DNA of 64,000 bases from AC-51 sp963749895 (GCA_963749895.1 CAVVOG010000003.1:744001-808000), one strand, 5' to 3'. Shown: positions 1-7,884, counted from the first letter of the stretch. A program made the numbers and translations. Notes: generated by a model not told the origin, from the sequence alone.

Positions 1-1
1 C

Positions 2-448
2 CGGGCCGCTCGGCTGATAGAGCGCTCGGCGTCGGCGGGTCTGGTCGCCCGTGCGGGCGCCCCCGACGACGTCGCGTTCGCGGATCTGATCTGTACCTGC
101 ACGACGTCGCGGGTGCCCGTCCTGGACGGAGCGAAGGTCGCGGCCGGCGCGCACGTGAACGCCGTGGGCGCCTACCTCCCGGACACGCGTGAGGTCGACA
201 CCGAGACGGTCCGGCGCGCTCGGGTCGTGGTCGAGACCCGGGAGGTGGCGAACGCCGAAGCCGGCACCGTCCTCCTCCCGATCGCCGAGGAGGCGGTCGA
301 CGCCTCGCACGTCGTGGCCGACCTCCACGGGTTGGTGGGGGGCGCCCCGGTCCGGAGCGGCCCCGAGGACGTCACGCTGTTCGTGTCGGTGGGGATGGCG
401 TTCGAAGATCTCGTCGTGGCGAGGGCCGCCGTGGAGGCGCTCTCGTGA
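2..448 (+). CDS. Ornithine cyclodeaminase/mu-crystallin family protein, C-terminal part
   Basis: The open frame enters from the left edge, so the N-terminus and the glycine-rich start of the Rossmann fold lie outside the window; 148 residues remain. The block ADLICTCTTSRVPVLDG followed by GAHVNAVGAY is characteristic of the ornithine cyclodeaminase/mu-crystallin family. These are NAD(P)-dependent enzymes acting on amino acids or cyclic ketimines such as ornithine or pyrroline-2-carboxylate. The stop overlaps the GTG of the next gene (GTGA), so this is translationally coupled to a FAD amine oxidoreductase. That pairing suggests catabolism of an amino or imino acid. The exact substrate cannot be read from the sequence. 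Confidence 0.85.
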   Translation, partial: RAARLIERSASAGLVARAGAPDDVAFADLICTCTTSRVPVLDGAKVAAGAHVNAVGAYLPDTREVDTETVRRARVVVETREVANAEAGTVLLPIAEEAVDASHVVADLHGLVGGAPVRSGPEDVTLFVSVGMAFEDLVVARAAVEALS

Positions 449-1602
449 GCGGGTTCCCCTCGAGCGCCGACGTCGTCGTGATCGGCGCCGGGATCGTGGG
501 GTGCTCGGCCGCCTACCACCTGGCGTCGGCCGGAGCGGGACGTGTGGCCCTGCTCGATCGTGAGGATGCGTCCGGGCGGGGTTCCACCGGCACCTGCGCC
601 GGGGGCTTCCGGCATCAGTTCACGAGCGAGGTCAACGTGGCGCTGTCGCGGGCGAGCGTCCCGATGATCACCGGGTTCACCGCAGAGCACGACCTGCCCC
701 TCGACGTGGCGCAGGACGGCTACCTGTTCCTCGTCCGGGACGAGGACGCGTGGGCGAGGTTCGTCCGCGGGGCCGAGCTCCAGCGGGCGATGGGCGTCGA
801 GGTCGAGCTCCTGGGGCCTTCGGAGGCGGGTCGTCTGATGCCCGGCCTGAACCTCGACGGCGTGATCGGGGCGGCGTTCGGCCCGCGGGACGGGATCGCC
901 GATCCCGGTGCGCTCACGCATGGGTACGAGACCCTCGCTCGCCGACACGGTGCCGACGTGGTGCTCTCCACGGCCGTGGAGTCGATCGTCACCGGCCCCG
1001 GCGGCGTCAGCGCGGTCCGCACGGAGCGTGGCGATATCGCGACCGGGGCGGTCGTCCTCGCGGCTGGCGCGTGGTCGGCATCGCTCGCGGCCACGGCCGG
1101 CATCGACGTGCCGATCGAGCCCGTCCCGCGGGTCGTCGTGACCACCGGGCCGTTCCCCGGGGTCCCGAACCGTCGGACCTTGGTGATCGACGACGCGAGT
1201 TCCTTCTACTTCCACCGGGAGGCCGACGGGGTGTTGATGGGGATGGGTGGCGACGACCGACCGACGTTCGACACCGCCGTCGACGAGCGGTTCGTGACCG
1301 ACCGGCTGCTCCCGCGCGCGGTCGAGGTCTTCCCGCCGATCGCGGAGGCCGGGGTGCGGTCGACGTGGGCCGGTCTGTACGAGATGACGCCCGATCGGCA
1401 CCCGATCGTCGGGGCCTCACCGGTGGACGGTCTGTGGATCGCTGCCGGGTTCAGTGGGCACGGGTTCCAGCACGGCCCCGTGGTGGGGAAGGTGCTCGCG
1501 GAACTGATCGTCGAGGGGGCTGCACGCACCCTGGACGTGCGCCCGCTCGCCTACGATCGGTTCGCCGCCGGCGAGCCGATCCGGGAGGGGCATGTCGTCT
1601 GA
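445..1602 (+). CDS. FAD-dependent amine/amino-acid oxidoreductase (DAO family)
   Basis: A 385-residue protein of the D-amino-acid oxidase / sarcosine oxidase beta / glycine oxidase family. The N-terminus has the dinucleotide-binding motif GAGIVG at residues 14-19. The C-terminus has TPDRHPIVG near residue 315 and GFSGHGFQHGP near 335, typical of the FAD-binding closure in sarcosine-oxidase-like enzymes. It would oxidise a secondary amine or amino acid. It starts at GTG within the stop of the ornithine-cyclodeaminase-like gene, so the two likely form one catabolic operon. No signal peptide is seen. Substrate unknown. Confidence 0.85.
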   Translation: MSGFPSSADVVVIGAGIVGCSAAYHLASAGAGRVALLDREDASGRGSTGTCAGGFRHQFTSEVNVALSRASVPMITGFTAEHDLPLDVAQDGYLFLVRDEDAWARFVRGAELQRAMGVEVELLGPSEAGRLMPGLNLDGVIGAAFGPRDGIADPGALTHGYETLARRHGADVVLSTAVESIVTGPGGVSAVRTERGDIATGAVVLAAGAWSASLAATAGIDVPIEPVPRVVVTTGPFPGVPNRRTLVIDDASSFYFHREADGVLMGMGGDDRPTFDTAVDERFVTDRLLPRAVEVFPPIAEAGVRSTWAGLYEMTPDRHPIVGASPVDGLWIAAGFSGHGFQHGPVVGKVLAELIVEGAARTLDVRPLAYDRFAAGEPIREGHVV

Positions 1603-1604
1603 GG

Positions 1605-1688
1605 TGCCGGGAGCGGGGGTCGAACCCGCACGGGCCGAAGCCCACGGGAGTTTGAGTCCCGCGCGTCTGCCAGTTCCGCCATCCCGGC
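1605..1688 (-). tRNA. tRNA-Leu(CAA)
   Basis: Read on the minus strand, a 7-bp acceptor stem pairs gccggga with tcccggc around a leucine-type D arm, an anticodon loop ctcaaac (anticodon CAA, reads UUG), a long variable arm closed by cttcgg, and a standard T arm ggttcgaccc. The discriminator is A. CCA is not encoded; cct follows the discriminator. The 3' end lies two bases beyond the stop of the FAD oxidoreductase gene on the other strand. Confidence 0.95.
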
Positions 1689-1698
1689 CGGCTGCCCG

Positions 1699-1704
1699 AG
1701 CATA
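1699..1704 (-). promoter_or_regulatory. -10 box of tRNA-Leu(CAA)
   Basis: TATGCT on the minus strand, ending 10 nt before the tRNA 5' end. It fits the TANNNT -10 pattern seen across the window. No convincing -35 box. Confidence 0.55.
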
Positions 1705-1729
1705 CCGGCCGATCCTCGCTCGGCTCCTC

Positions 1730-2743
1730 GTGGTGGCGCTCACGGCGGGCATGCTGACGGCCTGCGGAGGCGATCCGTCCGAGGGCCCCGTCGTCCTCGT
1801 GATCGAGGACCCGTCGTTCCCCGACGCTCGCGAGGTCGTCACACCGGGGGTCCTCGGACTCGAGACGGGGCTCGACGGCGCTCCGCTCCGGCTGCGGGTG
1901 ATGGGGACGGACGACGTCGATGTAGCGGCCATCGTCGCGGATCCGGCCGTCGTGGCTGTCGTGATCGCGCCCTTCACCCGCGCTCCGGCTGAGGTCGTGG
2001 AGGGGTTCGGGGACGCGGGGATCGCGTCGGTCTCCCTGTCGGACCTCGACCCCGGGGGAGCGACGCTGCCGTTCGTCGCACCGCTCGACGCCCACGCGAA
2101 CGCCGTCCGCGTCCATGTCGGGGACGGGACGCTCTGCGCTGCGGGGGCGTCGACGTCGTGGGGACGCACGTTCGTGGACGCGCTCACGCCCGATGCCGAG
2201 CTGCAGGGCCGTCCCGTGGCGATCGCGACCGAGGCGGGGGAGCGGGACTGCGACGTCCTCGTCTGGGCGGGCGACGCACGGGAGGCGGCGACGCTCGGGG
2301 GACTGCTCCCGAAGGCCGCGCCGGGCACGTCACTGATCGTCGGCAGCGCCGCCAGGACGCCCGGGTTCGCCGCCGACACGCCCCTCGGGGTGTCGGCTGC
2401 CGGGACCTGCGCCTGCGTGGACCTGTCGACGAGCGCGGACCCCGAGGCCCAGGCGTTCCTCCATGCGTACGCGTCGGCGCACGGCCTGGACGCGGGACCC
2501 TTCGCGGTCGAGGGCTACGATGCCGGCCGCCTCCTCGCGATCGCATCGACGCGTGCACCCACACGGGAGGCGATCGCCGCCGCCCTCGCCGGGATCGGTC
2601 GGCACGAGGGCCTCGCCGGCTCGTACGCCTGGGACTCACAGGGCGACCTCCGGAGCCCGCGTGTGCGTATGTACGAGCGGGTGGGGCTCCGGTGGCTGGA
2701 GCTGTCACCGACCCGCGTTGCCCCCGAGGCGACACGGGAATAG
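1730..2743 (+). CDS. Type-1 periplasmic-binding-protein lipoprotein (Leu/Ile/Val-binding fold)
   Basis: An exported binding protein with a lipobox (LTAC, Cys codon at 1763) followed by a two-lobe type-1 periplasmic-binding fold like branched-chain amino-acid sensors and receptors (AIVADPAVVAVVIAPF, VEGYDAGRLLAIA). The start is unresolved. GTG 1730 leaves only 11 residues before the Cys and no basic n-region. The frame stays open to ATG 1592, but residues from there would be antisense translation of the tRNA-Leu gene. No ATG, GTG or TTG occurs in any frame between 1689 and 1729. No permease is adjacent; the downstream importer has its own receptor. Confidence 0.65.
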   Translation: MVALTAGMLTACGGDPSEGPVVLVIEDPSFPDAREVVTPGVLGLETGLDGAPLRLRVMGTDDVDVAAIVADPAVVAVVIAPFTRAPAEVVEGFGDAGIASVSLSDLDPGGATLPFVAPLDAHANAVRVHVGDGTLCAAGASTSWGRTFVDALTPDAELQGRPVAIATEAGERDCDVLVWAGDAREAATLGGLLPKAAPGTSLIVGSAARTPGFAADTPLGVSAAGTCACVDLSTSADPEAQAFLHAYASAHGLDAGPFAVEGYDAGRLLAIASTRAPTREAIAAALAGIGRHEGLAGSYAWDSQGDLRSPRVRMYERVGLRWLELSPTRVAPEATRE

Positions 2744-2746
2744 CAT
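2741..2746 (+). promoter_or_regulatory. -10 box upstream of amino-acid ABC operon
   Basis: TAGCAT overlaps the stop codon (TAG) of the preceding lipoprotein gene. It would start transcription near 2753, giving a leader of about 45 nt to the SBP start at 2799, which has a strong GGAGG ribosome site. Confidence 0.45.
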
Positions 2747-2798
2747 CGGCCACGGAGGAACGGGCGGTGCCCGCCCTCCCGAGGGAAGGAGGAACCTG

Positions 2799-3710
2799 AT
2801 GCGGAAGTTCCGCTCGTGGAGCGTGATCTCGCTCCTCGCGGTCGTGACGATGGTCGGCGCCGCATGCGCGTCGGAGGACACGTCGAGCCCGAGTGACACC
2901 GGTACCGACACCGGGTCGATGAGTGAGTCGCCCGCCGGCGACGATCTACTCGCCCGGATCCAGGAAGACGGGGTGATCCGCGTATCGACCGACCCGGCGT
3001 ACCCGCCGCAGTCCTCGCTGAACGAGGAGACCGGTGAGTACGAAGGCTTCGACATCGACGTCGCGACCGAGATCGCGACACGCCTGGGCGTGGACATCGC
3101 CTGGGAGACTCCGGCGTGGAACGCCCTGGTGGCCGGTGGGTGGAGCGACCGTTGGGACATGTCGGTGGGCTCGATGACCGTGACCGCGGAGCGAGCTGAG
3201 GTGCTGTACTTCGCCGACGCCTACTACTTCACGCCCGCGTCCGTCGCGGTGCATGCAGACAACACGACCGTGAGCGACCTCGAGACCGATCTCGACGGGG
3301 CGACGGTCGGGGTGTGCGGAGCGTGCACCTATGACTTCTTCCTCCAGAAGACGCTCGAGATCCCCGGCTACACGTTCGACTTCATCATCGACGACGCCGC
3401 GATCGAGACGTACGACACGGACAGCACGGCGATCCAGGACCTGTCGCTCGGCGACGGGGTGCGCTTGGACGCCGTCATCTCGTCGAAGACGACGCTCGAG
3501 GGAGCGATCGCCAAGGGGAAGCCGATCAAGATCGTCGGCGAACCGGTCTTCTTCGAGCCGCTCGCCGTGGCGTTCGACAAGAGCGCGCCGCTCGAGGCGA
3601 CGAGCCTCGTCGACGAGGTGAACTCGATCATCGCGGATATGCACGCCGATGGAACGCTCACCGAGCTGTCGATGAAGTGGTACGACGAGGACTTCACGCA
3701 GTCGCAGTAG
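2799..3710 (+). CDS. Polar amino-acid ABC transporter substrate-binding lipoprotein (family 3)
   Basis: A 303-residue secreted receptor. The signal peptide ends in lipobox GAAC with Cys23, then a Ser/Thr/Asp-rich linker, then a solute-binding family 3 domain beginning around residue 57 (GVIRVSTDPAYPP, then YEGFDIDVATEIA). It would be lipid-anchored outside the membrane and hand amino acids to the permease at 3727 and ATPase at 5022. ATG 2799 was chosen over upstream starts in the same frame because it has an AAGGAGG site at 2787-2793 and yields a proper signal peptide. Ligand specificity (Glu/Gln, Arg, cystine or other) is not evident. Confidence 0.93.
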   Translation: MRKFRSWSVISLLAVVTMVGAACASEDTSSPSDTGTDTGSMSESPAGDDLLARIQEDGVIRVSTDPAYPPQSSLNEETGEYEGFDIDVATEIATRLGVDIAWETPAWNALVAGGWSDRWDMSVGSMTVTAERAEVLYFADAYYFTPASVAVHADNTTVSDLETDLDGATVGVCGACTYDFFLQKTLEIPGYTFDFIIDDAAIETYDTDSTAIQDLSLGDGVRLDAVISSKTTLEGAIAKGKPIKIVGEPVFFEPLAVAFDKSAPLEATSLVDEVNSIIADMHADGTLTELSMKWYDEDFTQSQ

Positions 3711-3726
3711 TCCCGTAGGGGGCCAC

Positions 3727-5025
3727 ATGACGGTTACGACCGAAGAGCGTCCGTGGGGGGCCGGCGAGAGTCGGCCCCCGGCGGTCGACGAAGAGGTCCC
3801 GGTCCGTGGCGGGATCATGTTGATGCTCGCCGCGTGGGTCCTCGTGATCCAAGGGATCCACGCCCTCGTCACCTTGCTCGAGGATGTGATGGACGCTGGC
3901 GACAGCTGGCCGACGTGGGCCTACGGCGCGGTGGCCGTGCTCACGTTCGGCGGCGCCGCAGCCCTCTACACGTCCAAGAGGTGGGGCTACTACCTCGCGG
4001 CCGCACTCGCGGTGGTGGCCGGGTTCGCGGTCTTCCCTCCGTTGGTGGCCGGGTTCGCGATCTTCGCGATCGCCGAGCTTGCACTTCTCGGGGCCGGGTT
4101 CCGAGCGGCTGGGTCCTTCGAGGCGATCCAGCTCGCGTCCGCGAAGCTCCCATGGCGGTTGAAACTCGCGGTCGTCCAGGTCGTCCTGGCGGTCGTGGTG
4201 ATCCGGGTCTTCCTCGCCCTCGAGTTCGACATCGACTGGATGCGGGAGAACTGGTGGAACATCGTCTCGAAGGGTCTCCCGCTCACCCTGTGGATCAGCT
4301 TCCTCGCGATCACGCTCGCGATCATCCTCGCGCTGGTCGGTGCCCTGTCCCGTCTCTCCCGGAACCCCGTTTCCTTCGGGATCGCCGGGTTCTACACGTC
4401 GTTCTTCCGCGGGACGCCGCTGTTGGTCCAGATCTTCTTGATCTACTTCGGTATCGGGGAGATCGGTGTGCGCATGCGGGGGACGCCCCTCGAGGGGATC
4501 GGCAGCATCTTGATCCTCGACAAGGTTCCCGCGGCCGTCCTCGCGATCGGCTTGAACTACGGCGCCTACATGACGGAGATCTTCCGGGCGGGGATACAGT
4601 CGGTGGGCCACGGACAGGCGGAGGCGGCCGACGCGCTCGGGATGAGCTACGGGCTGCGGATGCGCCGCGTCGTCCTGCCCCAAGCGGTCCGCGTGATCAT
4701 CCCGCCCACCGGCAACGAGTTCATCGCGATGACGAAGGACTCGTCGCTCGCATTCACGATCGGTGCCCTCGAGCTGTTCCGTCGCGGCGACCTGGCCGGT
4801 CGAGCGGACGCGCGCAACCTCGAGGCGTTCATCATCGTCGCGATGGTGTATTGGGCCCTCACGGCGATCCTGACGTTCTTCCAGTCGCGCCTCGAGAAAC
4901 GGATGAGCGCGGGGTACGTCCGCGCGGACACGACGGGGGCGAAGGTATCGCGGAAGCGCACGTTCCTGCCGAAGGATGCCGCCGTAGGTGCGACGGGGAG
5001 CACGCTCGAGGAGGAGGAGCCGTGA
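3727..5025 (+). CDS. Amino-acid ABC transporter permease with extra N-terminal membrane region
   Basis: A 432-residue inner-membrane permease of the HisM/GlnP type. The transporter domain occupies about residues 185-400 and carries the ATPase-contacting EAA loop (EAADALGMSYGLRMRRVV, near residues 298-315). About 150 residues before it form roughly four extra hydrophobic helices, longer than a usual 220-250-residue family member. ATG 3727 has an AGGGGG site. ATG 3817 is an in-frame alternative that would place the hairpin at 3756-3779 in the untranslated region. It ends in a GTGA overlap with the ATPase gene. Confidence 0.9.
   Translation: MTVTTEERPWGAGESRPPAVDEEVPVRGGIMLMLAAWVLVIQGIHALVTLLEDVMDAGDSWPTWAYGAVAVLTFGGAAALYTSKRWGYYLAAALAVVAGFAVFPPLVAGFAIFAIAELALLGAGFRAAGSFEAIQLASAKLPWRLKLAVVQVVLAVVVIRVFLALEFDIDWMRENWWNIVSKGLPLTLWISFLAITLAIILALVGALSRLSRNPVSFGIAGFYTSFFRGTPLLVQIFLIYFGIGEIGVRMRGTPLEGIGSILILDKVPAAVLAIGLNYGAYMTEIFRAGIQSVGHGQAEAADALGMSYGLRMRRVVLPQAVRVIIPPTGNEFIAMTKDSSLAFTIGALELFRRGDLAGRADARNLEAFIIVAMVYWALTAILTFFQSRLEKRMSAGYVRADTTGAKVSRKRTFLPKDAAVGATGSTLEEEEP
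3756..3779 (+). other. GC hairpin at SBP/permease junction, GAGA loop
   Basis: An inverted repeat of 8 perfect G-C pairs (3756-3763 with 3772-3779), extendable by a G-T and a C-G pair to close a GAGA tetraloop. It lies 45 nt after the SBP stop and inside the first codons of the permease as annotated. There is no T-tract. It probably protects or attenuates the SBP message; similar elements occur at 17851 and 45440. Confidence 0.6.
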
Positions 5026-5789
5026 CGGCGATGAACGGTGAGCCGGTCGTCAAGGTCCGCGACCTCCACAAGCGGTTCGGCGACCTCCACGTCCTCAAGG
5101 GCATCGACATGGACGTTCGCGCGGGCGAGGTCGTCGTGATCTTCGGGCGCTCCGGGTCGGGCAAGAGCACCCTGCTTCGCTGCGTGAACTTCCTCGAGGA
5201 CCCCACCCATGGCTCGATCGAGGTGGCGGGGATCAAGCTCGAGGGCGGTCATCGGACCAAGAACAAGCGTGAGCAGATCAGGAAGCTCCGCACCCACTGC
5301 GGGATGGTCTTCCAGCAGTTCAACCTGTTCCCCCACATGACGACGCTCGAGAACGTGATCGAGGCGCCGATCCGGGTGAAGAAGCAGCCCGAGAAGCACG
5401 CGCGTGCCCTCGGGCTGGCGCTGCTCGAGAAGGTGGGCCTGGCGGACAAGGCCGACCAGCACCCGATCCGTCTGTCGGGCGGTCAGCAGCAGCGGGTCGC
5501 GATCGCGCGGGCGCTCGCGATGGAGCCCGACGTCATGCTGTTCGACGAGCCGACGTCGGCGCTCGACCCCGAGCTGATCGGCGAGGTCCTCGCCGTGATG
5601 AAGAGCCTCGCGACCGACATGCACATGACGATGATGGTCGTCACCCACGAGATGGGGTTCGCGCGCGAGGTGGCGAACCGGATGTGCTTCTTCCACGAGG
5701 GCGTGATCCTCGAGCAGGGGACCCCCGACGAGCTGTTCAACCAGACGAAGAACGAAGAGACTCGCCGGTTCCTGAGCGCCGTCCTCTAG
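5022..5789 (+). CDS. Amino-acid ABC transporter ATP-binding protein
   Basis: A 255-residue ATPase of the GlnQ/HisP class. It has Walker A GRSGSGKST (about residues 42-50), Q-loop in VFQQFNLFPHMT, signature LSGGQQQR near 152, Walker B VMLFDEP near 171 and the H-loop VVTHEMGFA. GTG 5022 overlaps the permease stop and sits just after GAGGAGG, so it was preferred to ATG 5031. It completes the SBP-permease-ATPase importer cassette. It powers the single permease type here, presumably as a homodimer. Confidence 0.95.
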   Translation: MTAMNGEPVVKVRDLHKRFGDLHVLKGIDMDVRAGEVVVIFGRSGSGKSTLLRCVNFLEDPTHGSIEVAGIKLEGGHRTKNKREQIRKLRTHCGMVFQQFNLFPHMTTLENVIEAPIRVKKQPEKHARALGLALLEKVGLADKADQHPIRLSGGQQQRVAIARALAMEPDVMLFDEPTSALDPELIGEVLAVMKSLATDMHMTMMVVTHEMGFAREVANRMCFFHEGVILEQGTPDELFNQTKNEETRRFLSAVL

Positions 5790-5872
5790 GGGCTCCCGAG
5801 CGCCGTCCTCGAGCCTCGAGCCGACGTCGAGCGTTTCCCCGCACGGCCCCCTGGGAAGACGGATGACGGGCC

Positions 5873-5892
5873 GCGGCTCCCCTCGGAGCCGC
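5873..5892. terminator. Perfect 8-bp GC hairpin between convergent genes
   Basis: gcggctcc, loop cctc, ggagccgc. It could end the amino-acid transporter operon from the left or the predicted leftward transcript from 6018. There is no T-run on either side. Confidence 0.4.
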
Positions 5893-6018
5893 TCACGCCT
5901 TCCCCAAACGCGAGCGGCCCCTGTCGGGCGCCGCGGCCCGTCACGTCGTCGGTCCCGGCCGTCCTTCGCCTCCGTCCGTCGGTTTCCCGCCGTCGCCGGC
6001 GCGGGATCACCGGAACCG
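5873..6018 (-). ncRNA. Candidate small RNA transcribed leftward
   Basis: Inferred only from a strong promoter (TTGACA, 18-nt spacer, TAACCT at 6025-6054) that points into a stretch with no plausible protein, and from the perfect hairpin at 5873-5892 about 145 nt downstream. The predicted RNA is GC-rich and can fold locally, for example ggtt...aacc enclosing cccgc...gcggg near its 5' end. It does not match the core motifs of cobalamin, glycine or SAM riboswitches, the signal recognition particle RNA or RNase P RNA as far as can be judged by eye. Confidence 0.3.
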
Positions 6019-6024
6019 GTCCGG

Positions 6025-6054
6025 AGGTTAGACCACGACTCGAGACCGTGTCAA
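6025..6054 (-). promoter_or_regulatory. Strong leftward sigma70-type promoter with no known gene downstream
   Basis: On the minus strand: TTGACA (6054-6049), 18-nt spacer, TAACCT (6030-6025). The same geometry (TTGACG-N18-TANNNT) is found before rpsA and the FTR1 gene, which supports it being real. Confidence 0.55.
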
Positions 6055-6139
6055 CTTGCAGTGATGGTCTGCAGCGCAAAGACCCTCAGGTATCACCGCA
6101 GGTCGGAGCGTGAGTGACAGGAACGGAGACCCTCGACCC

Positions 6140-6880
6140 TCACATGAGGGTCTGCCAGAGCCACACGCACAGCGGGGCGAGGACCAGCGACGGGAGCAGG
6201 TTGGCCACCCTGACGTGTTTGAGGTCGAGCAGCCGGAGTCCGATCCCGACGATCAGCAACCCGCCGGCGGCGCTCAGCGCCGCGATCATCTCGTCGGTGA
6301 AGACGCCGGATACCGACGAGGCGGCGAGCGTGATCGCGCCCTGGTAGATCACGATCACGATCACGCTGAACCCCACGCCGATCCCGAGCGCCGACGCGAA
6401 CGCGAGGGCCGCGAAGCCGTCCAAGAGGGACTTGATCGCGAGGAGCTCGAAGTCGCCCGTCAATCCGTCCTCGATCGATCCGAGGATCGCGAGGGGCCCC
6501 ACGCAGAACACGAGCGATGCGACGACGAACCCCTCGGTGAAGCGGTCCTCACCCTCCCCGAAGCGACGCTTCAGCGCCTCGCCGGCGGACGCCAGCCGGT
6601 CCTCGATCCGCAGGAGCTCGCCGAGGATGCCGCCGATCAGGACGCTCCCCATCACGAACAGCACGCTCGCGCGGCTGAACGAGGACAGGGGCTCACGGAA
6701 CGTCGCGAGGGCGCCGTCGATCCCCAGTGCGAGCACCACGAGCCCGAGCGCGTCCATCACCGTCTCCCGGAGGCGCTCGGAGAGCCGGTGACCGACCAGC
6801 ACGCCGATCGCGGTGCCCAGCACGACGGTGGCGACGTTGATCAGCGTGCCGGTGAGCGGGACGACCGCGACGGGGGTCAT
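6140..6880 (-). CDS. DUF554 family membrane protein
   Basis: A 246-residue protein with about seven hydrophobic segments. The N-terminus TGTLINVATVVLGTAIGVLVG and the block GDFELLAIKSLLDGFAALAFAS match the DUF554 (YdfK-type) family of putative membrane transporters of unknown substrate. ATG 6880 follows a TAGCAT box by 9 nt. It is tail-to-tail with the amino-acid transporter operon and lies 25 bp downstream of the FTR1 gene on the same strand but with its own promoter. Function is not established for the family. Confidence 0.85.
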   Translation of the reverse strand: MTPVAVVPLTGTLINVATVVLGTAIGVLVGHRLSERLRETVMDALGLVVLALGIDGALATFREPLSSFSRASVLFVMGSVLIGGILGELLRIEDRLASAGEALKRRFGEGEDRFTEGFVVASLVFCVGPLAILGSIEDGLTGDFELLAIKSLLDGFAALAFASALGIGVGFSVIVIVIYQGAITLAASSVSGVFTDEMIAALSAAGGLLIVGIGLRLLDLKHVRVANLLPSLVLAPLCVWLWQTLM

Positions 6881-6889
6881 GGACCCCGG

Positions 6890-6895
6890 ATGCTA
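6890..6895 (-). promoter_or_regulatory. -10 box of DUF554 gene
   Basis: TAGCAT on the minus strand, 9 nt before the ATG, predicting a leader of only two or three bases. Confidence 0.5.
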
Positions 6896-6905
6896 CCGGT
6901 GCGGG

Positions 6906-7811
6906 CTACCGGCGGGCAGGGTCGTCGGCCGACACGGCGACGGCCGCGGTCGCCGCCTCTGGACGCGGCACCGCGACCGCGGCGGGCCGCAGGTAGAGCC
7001 CACCGACGATCAGGACGTACCCGAGCCACCCGACGACCTCCAGCCAGGTCGGGTCGGCGTTGTAGCCGATCAGGCCGCGCAGGATCGCCCCCATCCCCGC
7101 GTCGTCGGGGAGCGTGGCCGAAACGTCGTACGCCGTAGCCGCGAGGAAGGGGAACCAGCCGGCCTCCTGCAGCTCGTGGAGCGCGTAGGCGAACAACCCC
7201 GCGGCGACCACGACGAGGGCCAGGCCCGTGTACCGGAAGAAGGTCCGCAGGTTCATCCGGACGCCGCCGCGGTAGATCGCGACGCCCAGAGCCACCGCGA
7301 TCGCCAGGCCGAGCACGGCTCCCACGAGCTGGGCGCCCACCCCGCCGGTCTCGACGGCCGTCCCCTGCGCCGCCGCGTAGATGAACAGGGCGGTCTCGAC
7401 ACCTTCGCGCAGGACCGCGAAGAACGCCAACGCGCCGAGGGCGAGCCCACCCGAGACGAGTGCCGTGTCGACCTTCTCCTGGAGTTCGTTCCTGACGCGG
7501 GCGCCCTGGCGGCGCATCCAGAAGATCATCCAGGTCAGCACGGCGACCGCGAGCATCGTGACGACGCCCTCGAAGACCTGTTCGGCCGTACCCTCGAACT
7601 CGGCGCCGACGGCGAAGATCACGGTCCCCAGCACGACGCTGAGCACGACGGCGATACCCGTACCCCACCAGATGACCGGGGATCGATCGGATCGACCGAT
7701 CTGCTTGAGGTACGCCAGCAAGATCGAGACGATCAGCGCGGCTTCGATGCCCTCCCGGAGGGCGATCACGAACGAGGCTCCCACGGCGGCGACTCCTTGG
7801 GTCGGCTGCAC
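6906..7811 (-). CDS. FTR1-family high-affinity iron permease
   Basis: A 301-residue membrane protein with seven hydrophobic segments and the two REGxE iron-binding motifs of the FTR1/EfeU family: LREGIEAAL at residues 18-26 and LREGVETALF around residue 134. It would import iron across the cytoplasmic membrane. The cupredoxin and peroxidase partners (EfeO, EfeB) are not adjacent. The listed start is GTG 7811; GTG 7784 would give a family-typical N-terminus two residues before the ASFVIALREG helix. A -35/-10 promoter lies at 7855-7884. No IdeR/DtxR-type palindrome was recognised. Confidence 0.9.
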   Translation of the reverse strand: MQPTQGVAAVGASFVIALREGIEAALIVSILLAYLKQIGRSDRSPVIWWGTGIAVVLSVVLGTVIFAVGAEFEGTAEQVFEGVVTMLAVAVLTWMIFWMRRQGARVRNELQEKVDTALVSGGLALGALAFFAVLREGVETALFIYAAAQGTAVETGGVGAQLVGAVLGLAIAVALGVAIYRGGVRMNLRTFFRYTGLALVVVAAGLFAYALHELQEAGWFPFLAATAYDVSATLPDDAGMGAILRGLIGYNADPTWLEVVGWLGYVLIVGGLYLRPAAVAVPRPEAATAAVAVSADDPARR

Positions 7812-7854
7812 CGGTCGTTCGGGGGTCCGAACACCGGGTCTTCGGTCGGACGAA

Positions 7855-7884
7855 ATCCTATCGGTGAGGTCGGATTCGCGTCAA
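7855..7884 (-). promoter_or_regulatory. Sigma70-type promoter of FTR1 gene
   Basis: Minus strand TTGACG (7884-7879), 18-nt spacer, TAGGAT (7860-7855). Predicted start near 7848, leader about 37 nt. Confidence 0.6.

Larger units (their letters stand above)
5790..6139. other. Non-coding gap between convergent genes
   Basis: A 350-bp stretch between the 3' ends of the ATPase gene (+) and the DUF554 gene (-). No credible coding frame is seen; the minus-strand open frame here is Arg-rich shadow sequence. It contains a perfect GC hairpin at 5873-5892 and a consensus-quality leftward promoter at 6025-6054, annotated separately. Confidence 0.7.

Noticed and set aside
1592..1690. ATG 1592 as start of the binding-protein lipoprotein
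   Set aside because: The encoded residues (GAGVEPARAEAHG) are the well-known spurious translation of the complement of a tRNA, despite a good-looking ribosome site. Kept as a finding rather than as the annotated start.
5786..6079. 97-codon minus-strand frame in the gap after the first amino-acid importer
   Set aside because: Arg/Gly/Ser-rich, no homologous motif, and its first start lies upstream of the predicted transcription start.
5790..6139. A known riboswitch or housekeeping RNA in this gap
   Set aside because: No B12 box, glycine or SAM aptamer core, SRP or RNase P motif could be recognised by eye; left as an unclassified candidate.
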